Notes under the pieces: generated by a model
Database searches by the model: none
What the model was told of the DNA's origin: nothing
Seen by the model: only the letters and a program-made list of their open reading frames with translations
Made by a program: the position numbers and the translations under genes
Shown here: positions 40,497-50,642 of the stretch, piece after piece
How positions within the stretch are numbered: the stretch's first letter is position 1
How the letters are laid out: every line of letters begins with the position of its first letter
Origin: Gammaproteobacteria bacterium Milos-ODIII6
GTDB taxonomy: Bacteria > Pseudomonadota > Gammaproteobacteria > Chromatiales > Chromatiaceae
NCBI GenBank assembly: GCA_029228645.1
Contig: JAPTHR010000005.1
Span: forward strand, 179,932-243,931
Reading direction: 5' to 3'
Length of the DNA stretch: 64,000 nucleotides

Positions 40497-40959
40497 CGGC
40501 GGGCATCAGATCGACGAGCAGGTCGAGAGGAAAAGCCTGGCCTCGCTCGGCATCCCGAATGCTCCGACCCACCAGCGGACTGCGCAGGGAATGGGGGCCG
40601 TTATGAATTTCGCCTGAACTCAGCCAGTGGGTGGCCAGGATGTCGGGGTCGCGCACCAGATCCGCTTTTTCCGGTCCTGCCTCGCCGAGGAAGCAGAACC
40701 TGAGGAAGGTGTCGCTGTCGGTCGAAGCCCGCCAACGGTAAACGCCGAGCAGGGCGTGCGGGGAGAATTCACGACGGGTCTCCTCTCGCACCTCGCGCAC
40801 GACCGCATCCAGCAGCGACTCGCCGTTCTCGAGGTGCCCCGCGGGTTGATTCAGAACCACTTCGCCATCCGGTTGCTCTTCGACCAGCAGGTAGCGGCCC
40901 TTGGAATTACGGATGACCGCGGCGACGGTGACTCTGGGATGCCATCTCATGCGCGCCAT
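40489..40959 (-). CDS. nudJ: Nudix hydrolase NudJ-type
   Basis: Predicted nucleoside pyrophosphate hydrolase (NudJ acts on HMP-PP and thiamine-PP in E. coli). The 156-residue protein has a full Nudix box [21 protein letters not shown] near 40-60, preceded by the substrate strand [21 protein letters not shown] at 40959 follows AGGATAAA, right after the rluE stop; ATG at 40950 is an alternative. The longer open frame upstream is a shadow of rluE. Confidence 0.93.
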   Translation of the reverse strand: MARMRWHPRVTVAAVIRNSKGRYLLVEEQPDGEVVLNQPAGHLENGESLLDAVVREVREETRREFSPHALLGVYRWRASTDSDTFLRFCFLGEAGPEKADLVRDPDILATHWLSSGEIHNGPHSLRSPLVGRSIRDAERGQAFPLDLLVDLMPADE

Positions 40960-40960
40960 T

Positions 40961-41566
40961 TTATCCTGATCGGTGCCGACTGCGCTGCCGTCCTGCTGGT
41001 TGACGCGAGCGTTTCGGGTTGCCTGGTGGCAACTGCACCGTCCGGAACTGGCCCGGTTCGATGCCAGCGATTCGCCATTCGCCGACTGCCACACGCACCA
41101 GGCGCAGGGTCGGGTAGCCAACCGCGGCGGTCATGCGCCGGACCTGGCGGTTGCGCCCTTCGCAGATGCTCAGTTCGAGCCAGGAGGTGGGAATACTGGC
41201 GCGAAAGCGGATCGGTGGATCGCGCGGCCACAAATCCGGTTCGGCAATCCGCTCAGCCTGGGCGGGCAGGGTGGGGCCATCCTTGAGTTGCACGCCGTTT
41301 CTCAAGGCGGTCAGCGCCGCCTCGTTGATTTCGCCCTCCACCTGCGCCCAATAGGTCTTCCATACCTTCTTGCGCGGATGGGTGAGCTCGTGGGCGAGTG
41401 CGCCGTCGTCGGTCAACAGCAGCAGGCCCTCGCTGTCCCGGTCGAGACGCCCGGCAGGGTAGACCGCGGGCAGCCTGATGAAGTCGGCCAGGGTTGCGCG
41501 GCCCCCGCTATCGGTGAATTGGCTGAGCACGTTGAACGGCTTGTTGAACAGTATCAGGCGGGCCAT
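40961..41566 (-). CDS. rluE: 23S rRNA pseudouridine(2457) synthase
   Basis: RsuA/RluB/E/F-type pseudouridine synthase, predicted to modify U2457 of 23S rRNA. The 201-residue protein starts [17 protein letters not shown] and has catalytic Asp42 in [15 protein letters not shown] and the [25 protein letters not shown]-terminal signature. It lacks an S4 domain, as RluE does. Heads the leftward operon and diverges from icd, the same arrangement as in E. coli. Confidence 0.95.
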   Translation of the reverse strand: MARLILFNKPFNVLSQFTDSGGRATLADFIRLPAVYPAGRLDRDSEGLLLLTDDGALAHELTHPRKKVWKTYWAQVEGEINEAALTALRNGVQLKDGPTLPAQAERIAEPDLWPRDPPIRFRASIPTSWLELSICEGRNRQVRRMTAAVGYPTLRLVRVAVGEWRIAGIEPGQFRTVQLPPGNPKRSRQPAGRQRSRHRSG

Positions 41567-41636
41567 GGGGCGAGGCTTGGTTCGAAGGTGATAATATTGC
41601 CCGTTTTAAGTGCAACCCATACCGGAAGTAAAGCGC

Positions 41637-42893
41637 ATGCCATTCGACAAGATTCAGATCCCCTCCAATGGACAGAAGATCACCGTCAACCCGGACAATT
41701 CTCTGAACGTGCCGGCCAGTCCGATTGTTCCTTATATAGAAGGCGACGGCATCGGCGTGGATATCACCCCGGTCATGAAAAAGGTGGTGGACGCAGCGGT
41801 AGCGAAGGCCTACGGGGACGACCGTCGAATTGCCTGGATGGAGATATTTGCCGGTGAGAAGTCCACGCAAGTCTATGGCGAAGGGGTGTGGTTGCCTGAA
41901 GAGACTCTGCAGGCCGTCAAGGAATTCGTGGTTTCGATCAAGGGCCCGCTGACCACGCCGGTCGGTGGCGGGATCCGCTCGCTCAACGTGAGTCTGCGCC
42001 AGGAACTCGATCTGTATGTCTGTCTGCGTCCGGTCCGTTACTTCGACGGGACGCCCAGCCCGCTGCGTCACCCGGAATACACCGATATGGTCATCTTCCG
42101 GGAAAACTCGGAGGACATCTATGCGGGGATCGAATGGGCCGCAGGCACGCCAGAGGTGCACAAGGTCATCGCCTTCCTGCAGGACGAGATGGGAGTCAAG
42201 AAGATCCGTTTCCCGGACACCGCGGGCATCGGGGTCAAGCCGGTCTCCAGCGAGGGGACCAAACGGCTGGTGCGCAAGGCAATCCAATACGCGATCGACA
42301 ACGACCGTGACTCGGTGACCCTGGTACACAAGGGCAACATCATGAAGTTCACCGAGGGCGCCTTCAAGGAGTGGGGCTACGAGTTGGCCAGGGAGGAATT
42401 CGGTGCGGTCGAACTGGATGGCGGCCCCTGGTGCACCTTCAAGAATCCAAAAAGCGGCAAGCAGATCACCGTCAAGGATGTCATCGCGGATGCCTTCCTG
42501 CAGCAGATACTGCTGCGTCCAAAGGAGTACGACGTCATTGCCACGCTCAACCTGAACGGCGACTACGTCTCGGACGCCCTCGCGGCTCAGGTCGGCGGCA
42601 TCGGTATCGCGCCGGGAGCCAACCTCTCGGATACCGTGGCAATGTTCGAGGCGACTCACGGCACGGCGCCAAAGTACGCCGGACAGGACAAGGTGAACCC
42701 TGGCTCACTGATTCTCTCGGCGGAAATGATGCTGCGCCACATGGGCTGGACGGAAGCCGCCGATCTGATCATCAAGGGGATGGGCGATGCCATCAGCGCC
42801 AAGACGGTTACCTACGATTTCGAACGCCTGATGGAGGGTGCGCAGCTGCTCAGCTGTTCAGCATTCGGTGATGCCCTGATTTCGCAGATGTAA
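41637..42893 (+). CDS. icd: Isocitrate dehydrogenase (NADP-dependent)
   Basis: TCA-cycle oxidative decarboxylation of isocitrate to 2-oxoglutarate. The 418-residue protein matches the E. coli type: [15 protein letters not shown], the phosphorylatable Ser region [32 protein letters not shown], and GLY-rich [10 protein letters not shown] equivalents with the NADP site [14 protein letters not shown] at 41637 (MPFDKIQIP) is preferred. A strong hairpin follows the stop. Diverges from rluE. Confidence 0.98.
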   Translation: MPFDKIQIPSNGQKITVNPDNSLNVPASPIVPYIEGDGIGVDITPVMKKVVDAAVAKAYGDDRRIAWMEIFAGEKSTQVYGEGVWLPEETLQAVKEFVVSIKGPLTTPVGGGIRSLNVSLRQELDLYVCLRPVRYFDGTPSPLRHPEYTDMVIFRENSEDIYAGIEWAAGTPEVHKVIAFLQDEMGVKKIRFPDTAGIGVKPVSSEGTKRLVRKAIQYAIDNDRDSVTLVHKGNIMKFTEGAFKEWGYELAREEFGAVELDGGPWCTFKNPKSGKQITVKDVIADAFLQQILLRPKEYDVIATLNLNGDYVSDALAAQVGGIGIAPGANLSDTVAMFEATHGTAPKYAGQDKVNPGSLILSAEMMLRHMGWTEAADLIIKGMGDAISAKTVTYDFERLMEGAQLLSCSAFGDALISQM

Positions 42894-42914
42894 ATCCGCC
42901 GCGGGCGGAAACGC

Positions 42915-42946
42915 AGAAGCCCGCCAAGAGGCGGGCTTCTGTCTTT
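42915..42946. terminator. Bidirectional-type terminator hairpin between icd and cspD
   Basis: AGAAGCCCGCC-AAGA-GGCGGGCTTCT, a perfect 11-bp stem with a four-base loop, followed by GTCTTTAT. It lies between the convergent icd and cold-shock genes and can serve both, best on the plus strand. Confidence 0.8.
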
Positions 42947-42973
42947 ATGTCTCCCCGGAAACGGGGAATTTTC

Positions 42974-43192
42974 TTAGACGCTCATTTGTGCTGAATGCAG
43001 CTTGAGCGCATGCAGGCCTTTCGGCCCCTCCTCCACCTCGAACTCAACCCGCTGACCCTCCTTGAGGGTGCGGTAACCGTCCATTTCGATCGCACTGAAA
43101 TGCACGAAGATGTCCTGATCGCCTTCATCCGGCGTCACAAATCCGTAACCTTTAGCATTGTTGAACCACTTGACTACACCCGTAATCATCAT
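42974..43192 (-). CDS. cspD: Cold-shock domain protein (CspD-like)
   Basis: Single-stranded nucleic-acid binding protein of 72 residues. Both RNA-binding motifs are present: KGYGFVTP (RNP1) and DIFVHF (RNP2), then [20 protein letters not shown] at 43192 has GGAGG five bases upstream; ATG at 43189 and GTG at 43195 are in frame. Its place divergent from clpS is the cspD position in E. coli, where the protein inhibits replication in stationary phase; that role is inferred by position. Confidence 0.92.
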   Translation of the reverse strand: MMITGVVKWFNNAKGYGFVTPDEGDQDIFVHFSAIEMDGYRTLKEGQRVEFEVEEGPKGLHALKLHSAQMSV

Positions 43193-43195
43193 CAC

Positions 43196-43481
43196 TTCCT
43201 CCCGTGGGGTTTACAGCTTGGATGTCGGGGCTGCGGTATTGTGATTTTTCCGCAATCCCTTTGTGAACGACATCGCGGGTCAAAGTATATCCAACTGCAG
43301 GATCGGATCAAACAAGTTATTGTATTTTAACTAGTTATGCAGATTCTAATATGCTGACATTCGGTTAGGCTGTGGATAGTTACAGATCTGCGAAGAGACG
43401 CGAATCGCCCCGCAATTACCCCGTTTTCAACTTATTCGGCTTGGTTCAGAATAGGAATCCGATACTCGGTAGTGCTGCAAT
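43196..43481. promoter_or_regulatory. cspD/clpS divergent intergenic region
   Basis: 286 bases clearly richer in A and T than the surroundings. It must hold promoters for both genes and a probable 5' leader for the cold-shock gene. TAATAT at 43347-43352 is a possible -10, but no properly spaced -35 was found. No ORF is credible. Confidence 0.4.
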
Positions 43482-43805
43482 ATGAGTAACCAAGACGATC
43501 ACCAAAACGACGAAGGCGGGCTCGCGGTTGAACCGGCGCGTCCGAAGCTGAAGCGACCACCGCTGTACAAAGTCATTCTGCTGAATGACGACTACACTCC
43601 GATGGAGTTCGTGGTGCTCGTGCTGGAGCGGTTCTTCCAGAAAGACAAGGAGACCGCCACCCGCATCATGTTGCACGTGCACACACGCGGTGTCGGAGTC
43701 TGTGGCGTGTACACCAGGGACGTTGCAGAGACCAAAGTAACCCAGGTCAACGAGTTCGCCCGTGCCAATCAGCACCCCTTGATGTGTGACATGGAAGAGG
43801 CCTAG
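43482..43805 (+). CDS. clpS: ATP-dependent Clp protease adaptor ClpS
   Basis: Delivers N-degron substrates (Leu, Phe, Trp, Tyr N-termini) to ClpAP. The 107-residue protein has a flexible N-terminal tail, then the conserved [21 protein letters not shown] core containing the N-degron pocket Asn-Asp pair and Met, and [20 protein letters not shown]. clpA starts 78 bases later; both N-end-rule transferases lie close by. Confidence 0.97.
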   Translation: MSNQDDHQNDEGGLAVEPARPKLKRPPLYKVILLNDDYTPMEFVVLVLERFFQKDKETATRIMLHVHTRGVGVCGVYTRDVAETKVTQVNEFARANQHPLMCDMEEA

Positions 43806-43815
43806 GGCATTATTG

Positions 43816-43855
43816 GACCGCGGGATTTTTTTGCGCCGAGCGCGGTCTGTTTTTC
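43816..43855 (+). terminator. Possible attenuator between clpS and clpA
   Basis: GACCGCG (43816-43822) pairs with CGCGGTC (43841-43847) across an 18-base loop, followed by TGTTTTTC. It could reduce clpA relative to clpS; the long loop makes it uncertain. Confidence 0.35.
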
Positions 43856-43883
43856 AGTATCAATCGGGAAACGGTAGTGAGCC

Positions 43884-46142
43884 ATGTTGAGTAAAGAGTT
43901 GGAATTTACGCTGAATCAGGCCTTCCGCGAGGCACGCGAAAATCAGCATGAGTTCATGACCATCGAACACCTGCTGCTCGCCCTGCTGGATAACCCGGCG
44001 GCGGCAGAGGTTCTGCGCGCCTGCGCGGTCGACATTCCGAACCTGCGCACCGACCTGGCCGAGTTTCTCGACGAGACCACCCCACGCATTCCGGAGGGCG
44101 ACGAACGCGAGACCCAGCCGACCCTCGGCTTTCAACGCGTCCTGCAGCGCGCGGTCTTTCACGTGCAATCCTCCGAGAAGACCGAGGTCACCGGGGCCAA
44201 TGTCCTGGTGGCCATTTTCAGCGAGCAGGATTCGCAGGCGGTCTACCTCCTGGAGAAACATGACGTCACCCGGCTGGACGTGGTGAATTACATCTCGCAC
44301 GGCATCTCCAAGGTGCCCAGTGAGTCCGAGCCCGGTCACCAGGGCAACGAGCTGCCCGGGCAGGCAGAGGAAGAGGCGGCGCCCGCCAGCGCTCTCGACA
44401 CCTATGCCAGCAATCTCAACGAACTGGCCAGCCAGGGGCGGATCGATCCGCTTATCGGACGCCAGCTGGAGGTCGAACGCACGGTTCAGATCCTGTGCCG
44501 TCGGCGCAAGAACAACCCCCTCCTGGTGGGTGAGGCCGGCGTGGGCAAGACCGCTATCGCGGAGGGCCTGGCAAAGCGGATCGTGGATGGCGAGGTCCCG
44601 GAGGTGCTCGCGCCATGCGTGCTGTATGCGCTCGACCTCGGCGGATTGGTTGCCGGCACCAAGTATCGCGGCGATTTCGAAAAGCGGCTCAAGGCGGTCC
44701 TCGCGGAGCTCAAGGCGCGCCCCGAGGCGGTCCTGTTCATCGACGAGATCCACACCATCATTGGCGCGGGTGCGGCCTCCGGTGGCGTGATGGACGCCTC
44801 CAACCTGATCAAGCCGATGCTGGCCTCCGGCGAGCTGCGCTGCATCGGTTCCACTACTTATCAGGAATACCGCGGTATCTTCGAGAAAGACCGCGCCCTG
44901 GCGCGCCGCTTCCAGAAGGTCGATATCGAGGAGCCCTCGGTGCAGGAGACCATCCAGATCCTGAAGGGGCTCAAGTCCCGCTTCGAGGAGCATCACCAGG
45001 TGAAGTACTCGGCCCGCGCCCTGAGCACGGCCGCCGAACTGGCCGAAAAGTTCATCAACGACCGGCACATGCCCGACAAGGCGATCGACGTGATCGACGA
45101 GGCGGGTGCGGCCAACCAGTTGCTGCCGCCGTCGCGGCGCAAGAAGAACATCGGTGTCGGTGATGTCGAGGCGGTGGTCGCCAAGATTGCGCGTATCCCG
45201 CCGCGCAAGGTGTCGGCCAGCGATACCGAGACGCTCAAGAACCTGACCCGCGATCTGCAGATGGTGGTGTTCGGCCAGGACCCGGCGATCGAGGCGCTTT
45301 CGTCGGCGATCCGGATGAACCGTTCCGGCTTGGGCACCGATCGCAAGCCGGTCGGCTCCTTCCTGTTTGCCGGACCGACCGGCGTGGGCAAGACCGAGGT
45401 CACGCGTCAGTTGGCGCGGGTGCTCGGCATGCAGCTGATCCGCTTCGACATGTCCGAGTACATGGAGCGCCACACCGTGTCACGCCTGATCGGTGCGCCG
45501 CCGGGTTATGTCGGCTTCGACCAGGGTGGACTCCTGACCGAGGAGATCAACAAGCACCCGCATGCGGTCCTGCTCCTCGATGAGGTCGAAAAGGCGCACC
45601 CGGATGTATTCAACCTGCTGCTGCAGGTCATGGATCACGGCACCCTGACCGACAACAACGGGCGCAAGGCGGATTTCCGCAATGTGATCATCGTCATGAC
45701 CACCAATGCGGGCGCCAGCGAGATGTCGCGACGGTCGATCGGGTTCACCAGCCAGGATCACAGCTCGGACGGCATGGAAGCGATCAACAAGCTGTTCACG
45801 CCCGAGTTCCGTAATCGCCTGGATGCCATCATCCAGTTCGCACCGCTGGACGAGAAGACGATTGAACACGTGGTCGAGAAGTTCCTGTTCGAACTCGAAC
45901 AGCAACTCGAAGAGAAGAAAGTCTCGATGTCAGTCGACAGTGCCGCCAAGGAGTGGCTGGCGCAACACGGGTACGACCCCAAGATGGGTGCGCGACCGAT
46001 GGCTCGCCTGATTCAGGAAAAGATCAAGAAGGGGCTGGCAGAACACCTGTTGTTCGGCGACCTGGCCCAGGGCGGGGAAGTGCGCATCGGTCTCGACGAG
46101 GGCGAACTGACCTTCGATGTTCGCCCGCGCGCGGAGCACTGA
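43884..46142 (+). CDS. clpA: ATP-dependent Clp protease ATP-binding subunit ClpA
   Basis: AAA+ unfoldase feeding ClpP. The 752-residue protein has an N-terminal ClpS-binding double repeat (about 1-145), a first AAA domain with GEAGVGKTA near 213-221 and a second with GPTGVGKTE near 495-503. The ClpP-docking IGF loop is present in RRSIGFTSQD (about 617-622), which separates it from ClpB. Follows clpS; clpP is not in the window. Confidence 0.98.
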   Translation: MLSKELEFTLNQAFREARENQHEFMTIEHLLLALLDNPAAAEVLRACAVDIPNLRTDLAEFLDETTPRIPEGDERETQPTLGFQRVLQRAVFHVQSSEKTEVTGANVLVAIFSEQDSQAVYLLEKHDVTRLDVVNYISHGISKVPSESEPGHQGNELPGQAEEEAAPASALDTYASNLNELASQGRIDPLIGRQLEVERTVQILCRRRKNNPLLVGEAGVGKTAIAEGLAKRIVDGEVPEVLAPCVLYALDLGGLVAGTKYRGDFEKRLKAVLAELKARPEAVLFIDEIHTIIGAGAASGGVMDASNLIKPMLASGELRCIGSTTYQEYRGIFEKDRALARRFQKVDIEEPSVQETIQILKGLKSRFEEHHQVKYSARALSTAAELAEKFINDRHMPDKAIDVIDEAGAANQLLPPSRRKKNIGVGDVEAVVAKIARIPPRKVSASDTETLKNLTRDLQMVVFGQDPAIEALSSAIRMNRSGLGTDRKPVGSFLFAGPTGVGKTEVTRQLARVLGMQLIRFDMSEYMERHTVSRLIGAPPGYVGFDQGGLLTEEINKHPHAVLLLDEVEKAHPDVFNLLLQVMDHGTLTDNNGRKADFRNVIIVMTTNAGASEMSRRSIGFTSQDHSSDGMEAINKLFTPEFRNRLDAIIQFAPLDEKTIEHVVEKFLFELEQQLEEKKVSMSVDSAAKEWLAQHGYDPKMGARPMARLIQEKIKKGLAEHLLFGDLAQGGEVRIGLDEGELTFDVRPRAEH

Positions 46143-46172
46143 TCGGGCCTGCAGCCCGACAGGGTTCGGCGC

Positions 46173-46391
46173 TCAACGTTCGCGGTAGGTGATGCGGCCC
46201 TTGCTGAGGTCGTATGGGGTCAATTCCACCTTGACCTTGTCCCCGGTGAGGATGCGGATGTAGTGCTTTCGCATCTTGCCGGAGATGTGTGCGGTCACGA
46301 CGTGGCCATTCTCGAGTTCCACCCTGAACATGGTGTTGGGTAGCGTCTCGATGATGGTCCCATCCATTTCGATTACGTCTTCTTTAGCCAT
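46173..46391 (-). CDS. infA: Translation initiation factor IF-1
   Basis: Single S1/OB-fold protein that binds the 30S A site during initiation. The 72-residue protein ([19 protein letters not shown], then the [13 protein letters not shown] stretch and C-terminal [11 protein letters not shown]) is full length. ATG at 46391 is the family start. The frame stays open 35 codons further upstream, and a structured leader of about 360 bases precedes the gene. Convergent with clpA. Confidence 0.98.
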   Translation of the reverse strand: MAKEDVIEMDGTIIETLPNTMFRVELENGHVVTAHISGKMRKHYIRILTGDKVKVELTPYDLSKGRITYRER

Positions 46392-46768
46392 CAAAAAAAT
46401 CCCAGCCTGCTTACTGCACCAGTCGACCGGGTACAGGCACCCCGAGTCGGCATGTATGTGGTGAATGCTGCCATCAGCGAGAATATCCAGAAGCACGCTC
46501 GCCTCTCTGTCCCGGCCTATCCGGGCTCTCGCTCGTCTAAGGAACGGCCGTACTGCTCAGCTTGCCGTACATCGGGTTTCGGCACCCTTTGGATCACCCT
46601 CAAGCTGTTCGACTCCGCTACTGACGGATTGGTCACTCGATTCATAGCCGCGGCTATGGGGTTTTCCGTCCAGGACGGCGTCCAGTCGCGCTTGTCCGGC
46701 GCAATCAACCCGGATTCCGCTGCTGCCAGCTTCCGGGTGGGCGCGGAGTATAACAAATCAGCGATCCC
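46392..46768 (-). promoter_or_regulatory. Structured infA upstream region with extended -10
   Basis: 377 bases without a credible gene. On the minus strand, an extended -10 TGTTATACT (complement of 46747-46755) points towards infA and would give an approximately 350-base leader. Within it lie the 16-base palindrome CATAGCCGCGGCTATG (46643-46658), CCGTCC-A-GGACGG (46666-46678) and CCCGG-CCTAT-CCGGG (46511-46525). Short ORFs on both strands lack ribosome sites. No tRNA is recognised. Confidence 0.45.
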
Positions 46769-47530
46769 TCAGGGTGGGCCTTCGTCCTGCAGCTCGGGCA
46801 CCCGGATGGGCTCGCCGCGCGCGAACTCCCGCCATTCCCCCTCGCTGAATATCTGCAGCGGGCGAAAGTCGGACTTGTAGCTCATCTTGCGGCAACCCTG
46901 CACCCAGTAGCCGAGGTACAGGTAGGGCAGGCCCCACTGCTGACCCAGTTGGATCTGGGTGAGGATTGCGAGCGTGCCGAGCGAGCGCGGCGTCTCCTCC
47001 GGCGCGAAGAACGTGTAAACCGCGGACAGGCCGTCCTCGAGCTGATCGGTGACTGCGACGGCGAGCAATTGGTCGGCGCGACGTATCTCGAGGAAATGGG
47101 TGTCACACCAGTCCGCCATCAGGAAATCGGCATACTCCGCGGGCGAGGAGTTCTGCATGCTTCCCTCGGCATGCCGTGCGGCGGTGTAGCGCCGATACAG
47201 GTCGTAATGCTCACCCATGAAATTGGCCGGTCGCGGGGTGACCGAAAGGTCGCGGTTGGCCTCGATCACGCGCCGGAAGCGGCGGTTCTTCTCAAAGCCC
47301 TGCACCGGCACGCGCACCGAAAGGCACTGCCGGCAATGATCGCAATGCGGTCGATAGACCAGGCGGCCGCTGCGGCGAAAGCCGCGCCGCAGCAGTTGAC
47401 CGTAGAGGACGGTGTTGATCGCAGCGTCGGGGTCGACGAACAGGTTACGTGACTGGCGATCCTCCAGGTAACCGCAGGCGCTTCCCGCGGACAGGTAGAG
47501 TGGCAGACGGCGTGGCTTCTCTGGGTTCAT
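46769..47530 (-). CDS. bpt: Aspartate/glutamate leucyl(arginyl)-tRNA-protein transferase
   Basis: Bacterial ATE/Bpt-type transferase that adds Leu (or Arg) to N-terminal Asp or Glu, making N-degrons for ClpS. The 253-residue protein has the N-terminal CGYLEDRQSRNLFVDP signature, the Cys pair in HCDHCRQCLSVRVPV, and LPYLYLGYWVQGCRKMSYKSDFRP near the C-terminus. ATG at 47530 (MNPEKPRRL) overlaps the aat stop by four bases, so the two transferases are co-translated. Confidence 0.95.
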   Translation of the reverse strand: MNPEKPRRLPLYLSAGSACGYLEDRQSRNLFVDPDAAINTVLYGQLLRRGFRRSGRLVYRPHCDHCRQCLSVRVPVQGFEKNRRFRRVIEANRDLSVTPRPANFMGEHYDLYRRYTAARHAEGSMQNSSPAEYADFLMADWCDTHFLEIRRADQLLAVAVTDQLEDGLSAVYTFFAPEETPRSLGTLAILTQIQLGQQWGLPYLYLGYWVQGCRKMSYKSDFRPLQIFSEGEWREFARGEPIRVPELQDEGPP

Positions 47531-48255
47531 GCGCGGGCATGCTCCAGGTCGGAGCAGTCGAGCCCATCCAAGCGCCACATCGCAGCGGGTTCCGACACGC
47601 TGACGGCGGCGGCCAGCTCATCCAGAAAACGCGCCCTGGATATCTCTTCGGCCCCCATGCTCTCGAGGTGGGGGTTGAATACCTGGCAGTCGAGAAAGCG
47701 ATAGCCGAATCTCACCAGTCGCTCGCACAGAAAAATCATGACCACGCGCGAGGCACTCGCAATCCGGCTGAACATCGATTCGCCGAAAAAGGCCCGGCCG
47801 ATCGCGAGGCCATAGAGTCCGCCGACCAGCTCGTCCTGACGCCAGAGTTCGATCGAGTGCGCGACACCCATGTGATGCAGTTGCCGGTAGGCGGTCTGCA
47901 TCTCGGGGCTCAGCCAGGTACCCCCCTGGTCGGCGCGTGGCGCCGCACATTCACGCGTAACCGCCTCGAAAGCGGTGTCGATGCGCAGGCTGAGGCCGCC
48001 ACGTCGCAGGAGTTTCCGCAGGCTGCGGGATACGTGCACCCTCTCGGGGTAGAGCACGGTGCGCGGATCCGGGCTCCACCACAGGATCGGCTGATCCTCG
48101 CTGTACCAGGGAAAAATGCCCTGCGCATAGGCCTGCAGCAGGCGCCGTGGATGAAGGTCGCCGCCGATCGCGAGCAGGCCGTCCGGTTCGCGTTCCGCGC
48201 GCGCGGGATCCGGAAAGACCGTCTCCGGTGCGGTCCCGTTGAGCTGGTAGATCAT
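47527..48255 (-). CDS. aat: Leucyl/phenylalanyl-tRNA-protein transferase
   Basis: Transfers Leu or Phe from tRNA to proteins with N-terminal Lys or Arg, creating N-degrons. The 242-residue protein has FPDPARAEREPDGLLAIGGDL, GIFPWYSEDQPILWWSPDPR and the GLYGLAIGRAFFGESMFSR catalytic region, all typical of Aat. It overlaps the FemAB-like gene upstream and bpt downstream by four bases each, so the three form one coupled operon. Confidence 0.97.
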   Translation of the reverse strand: MIYQLNGTAPETVFPDPARAEREPDGLLAIGGDLHPRRLLQAYAQGIFPWYSEDQPILWWSPDPRTVLYPERVHVSRSLRKLLRRGGLSLRIDTAFEAVTRECAAPRADQGGTWLSPEMQTAYRQLHHMGVAHSIELWRQDELVGGLYGLAIGRAFFGESMFSRIASASRVVMIFLCERLVRFGYRFLDCQVFNPHLESMGAEEISRARFLDELAAAVSVSEPAAMWRLDGLDCSDLEHARA

Positions 48256-49403
48256 GTCCCCGTTTCGTTGCGATAGGGCGAATGTTCCTGCAGTTCCGCC
48301 ATGTAGTCCTGCATCCCTTCGCTTTCCTGTACCAGGAAATGCCGAACCGCCTGCGAAAAGCGCTCATCCGCCAGCCAGTGCGCGGACCAGGTCGGGGTGG
48401 GTAGAAAACCCCGGCTGATCTTGTGCTCCCCCTGGGCCCCGGGCTCGAAGGAGTGCAGCCCCCGGCGCAGACAGAAATCCAGTCCCTGGTAATAGCAGGC
48501 CTCGAAATGCAGGCTGTGGAACTGCTCGCGGCAGCCCCAGTGGCGGCCGTACAGGGTGTGTTCTCCGACCAGGTTGAAGGCGGCCGCGACAATCCGGTCC
48601 TCGTGCAGCGCCTGAACCAGCAGCACCTGTTCCGGCATGCGGGTCGCGATTTCACGGAAGAACCCGAGCGACAGCGTGGGCATTCCGCCCTTGCGGTCGA
48701 AGGTGGATTCATACAGCTGGTGAAAATCGGCCCAGTCGGCCTCGCTGGCGTCGCGGCCGTCGAGTTGGCGGAACTCGATGCCGGCCTCCCGGGTGCGCTT
48801 GCGCTCACGTCGGATGTTTTTTCTTTTCGCGTGGGTCAATGAGGCGAGAAAATCGTCGAAGTCGCTCCAGCCCTGATTGTGCCAGTGGAACTGTACGCCG
48901 GTGCGACGCATGAAATCACGTGCCTCGAGCTCGTCGGTCTCGTCCTGCGGCGTGAACAACCAGTGCAGCGAGGAGCTGCCCGTGACCGAGGCCAGCTCGA
49001 GCGCGGCATCCATCAGCAACTGGCGCGCATCCTTGGCGTCCGGGTCGGCGAGCAGCAGCTTGGGGCCGGTGGCTGGCGTGTAGGGAGAGGCACTCACCAG
49101 CTTGGGGTAGTAACTGAGTCCGTTGCGCTGGTAGGCATCCGCCCAGGACCAGTCGAACACGAATTCGCCGTAGGAATTGAACTTGAGATACATCGGCGCA
49201 GCTGCCACCAGGGCGCCGCCCGGGTCAAACACGGTGATGTGCTGCGGCAGCCAGCCGTAGCGTTCACCGAGACAGCCATGCTGCTCGAGGGCCGCGAGAA
49301 ACTCGTGCCGCAGGAACGGATAGGCGGCCACACCGAGGGCATTCCATGCCGCCGGGTCGATCGTTCCGATGTCTTCCGTAATCCGGACTTGGTGAATCGC
49401 CAT
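48252..49403 (-). CDS. FemAB/GNAT-like protein (DUF482, PF04339 type)
   Basis: A 383-residue protein of the peptidoglycan-biosynthesis/recognition family with tandem acyltransferase-like folds. Visible family stretches are YPFLRHEFLAALEQHGC, GWLPQHITVFD, KRKNIRRERKRTREAGIEF and YGRHWGC followed by LHFEACYYQGLDFCLRRGL. Aminoacyl-tRNA transferases of the Fem and Aat families share this fold, and it is co-translated with aat, but its own substrate is unknown. ATG at 49403 is chosen; the 30 further codons upstream lack support. Confidence 0.85.
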   Translation of the reverse strand: MAIHQVRITEDIGTIDPAAWNALGVAAYPFLRHEFLAALEQHGCLGERYGWLPQHITVFDPGGALVAAAPMYLKFNSYGEFVFDWSWADAYQRNGLSYYPKLVSASPYTPATGPKLLLADPDAKDARQLLMDAALELASVTGSSSLHWLFTPQDETDELEARDFMRRTGVQFHWHNQGWSDFDDFLASLTHAKRKNIRRERKRTREAGIEFRQLDGRDASEADWADFHQLYESTFDRKGGMPTLSLGFFREIATRMPEQVLLVQALHEDRIVAAAFNLVGEHTLYGRHWGCREQFHSLHFEACYYQGLDFCLRRGLHSFEPGAQGEHKISRGFLPTPTWSAHWLADERFSQAVRHFLVQESEGMQDYMAELQEHSPYRNETGT

Positions 49404-49518
49404 GAGTGAAAAGGTTACCCGACTCGGCGAATGCCTTGAAACCGGTTCGGCGCGGGGTATTTGGGCGGGTAAAAAACGCTGCCTTACTCGCACCTGGCGG
49501 CGCTTGGCGAAAGGCGGG

Positions 49519-49539
49519 CCCGGGGCGCGATGCCCCGGG
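49519..49539 (-). terminator. GC-rich hairpin downstream of trxB
   Basis: CCCGGGGC-GCGAT-GCCCCGGG, an 8-bp stem 14 bases after the trxB stop on the minus strand, with no T tract. It may stabilise the 3' end or act with Rho. Confidence 0.45.
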
Positions 49540-49552
49540 GAACAGGCACGAC

Positions 49553-50545
<993 letters not shown>

Positions 50546-50642
50546 CTACAGTCTCTGGAGTCGGAGCTGGGTGGACGCGGCGGCGACCGCCGCGTAAAAA
50601 CGGCGCTCATACTACTAAGTCGAGCCATGGGAGGTAAAGCCG

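Noticed and set aside
46595..46625. tRNA gene upstream of infA
   Set aside because: GTTCGACTCC resembles a T loop, but the T stem has a mismatch and no acceptor stem or CCA end fits.
46452..46880. 142-codon plus-strand ORF overlapping bpt
   Set aside because: No ribosome site, overlaps the bpt 3' end on the other strand, and better explained as the shadow of a structured leader.
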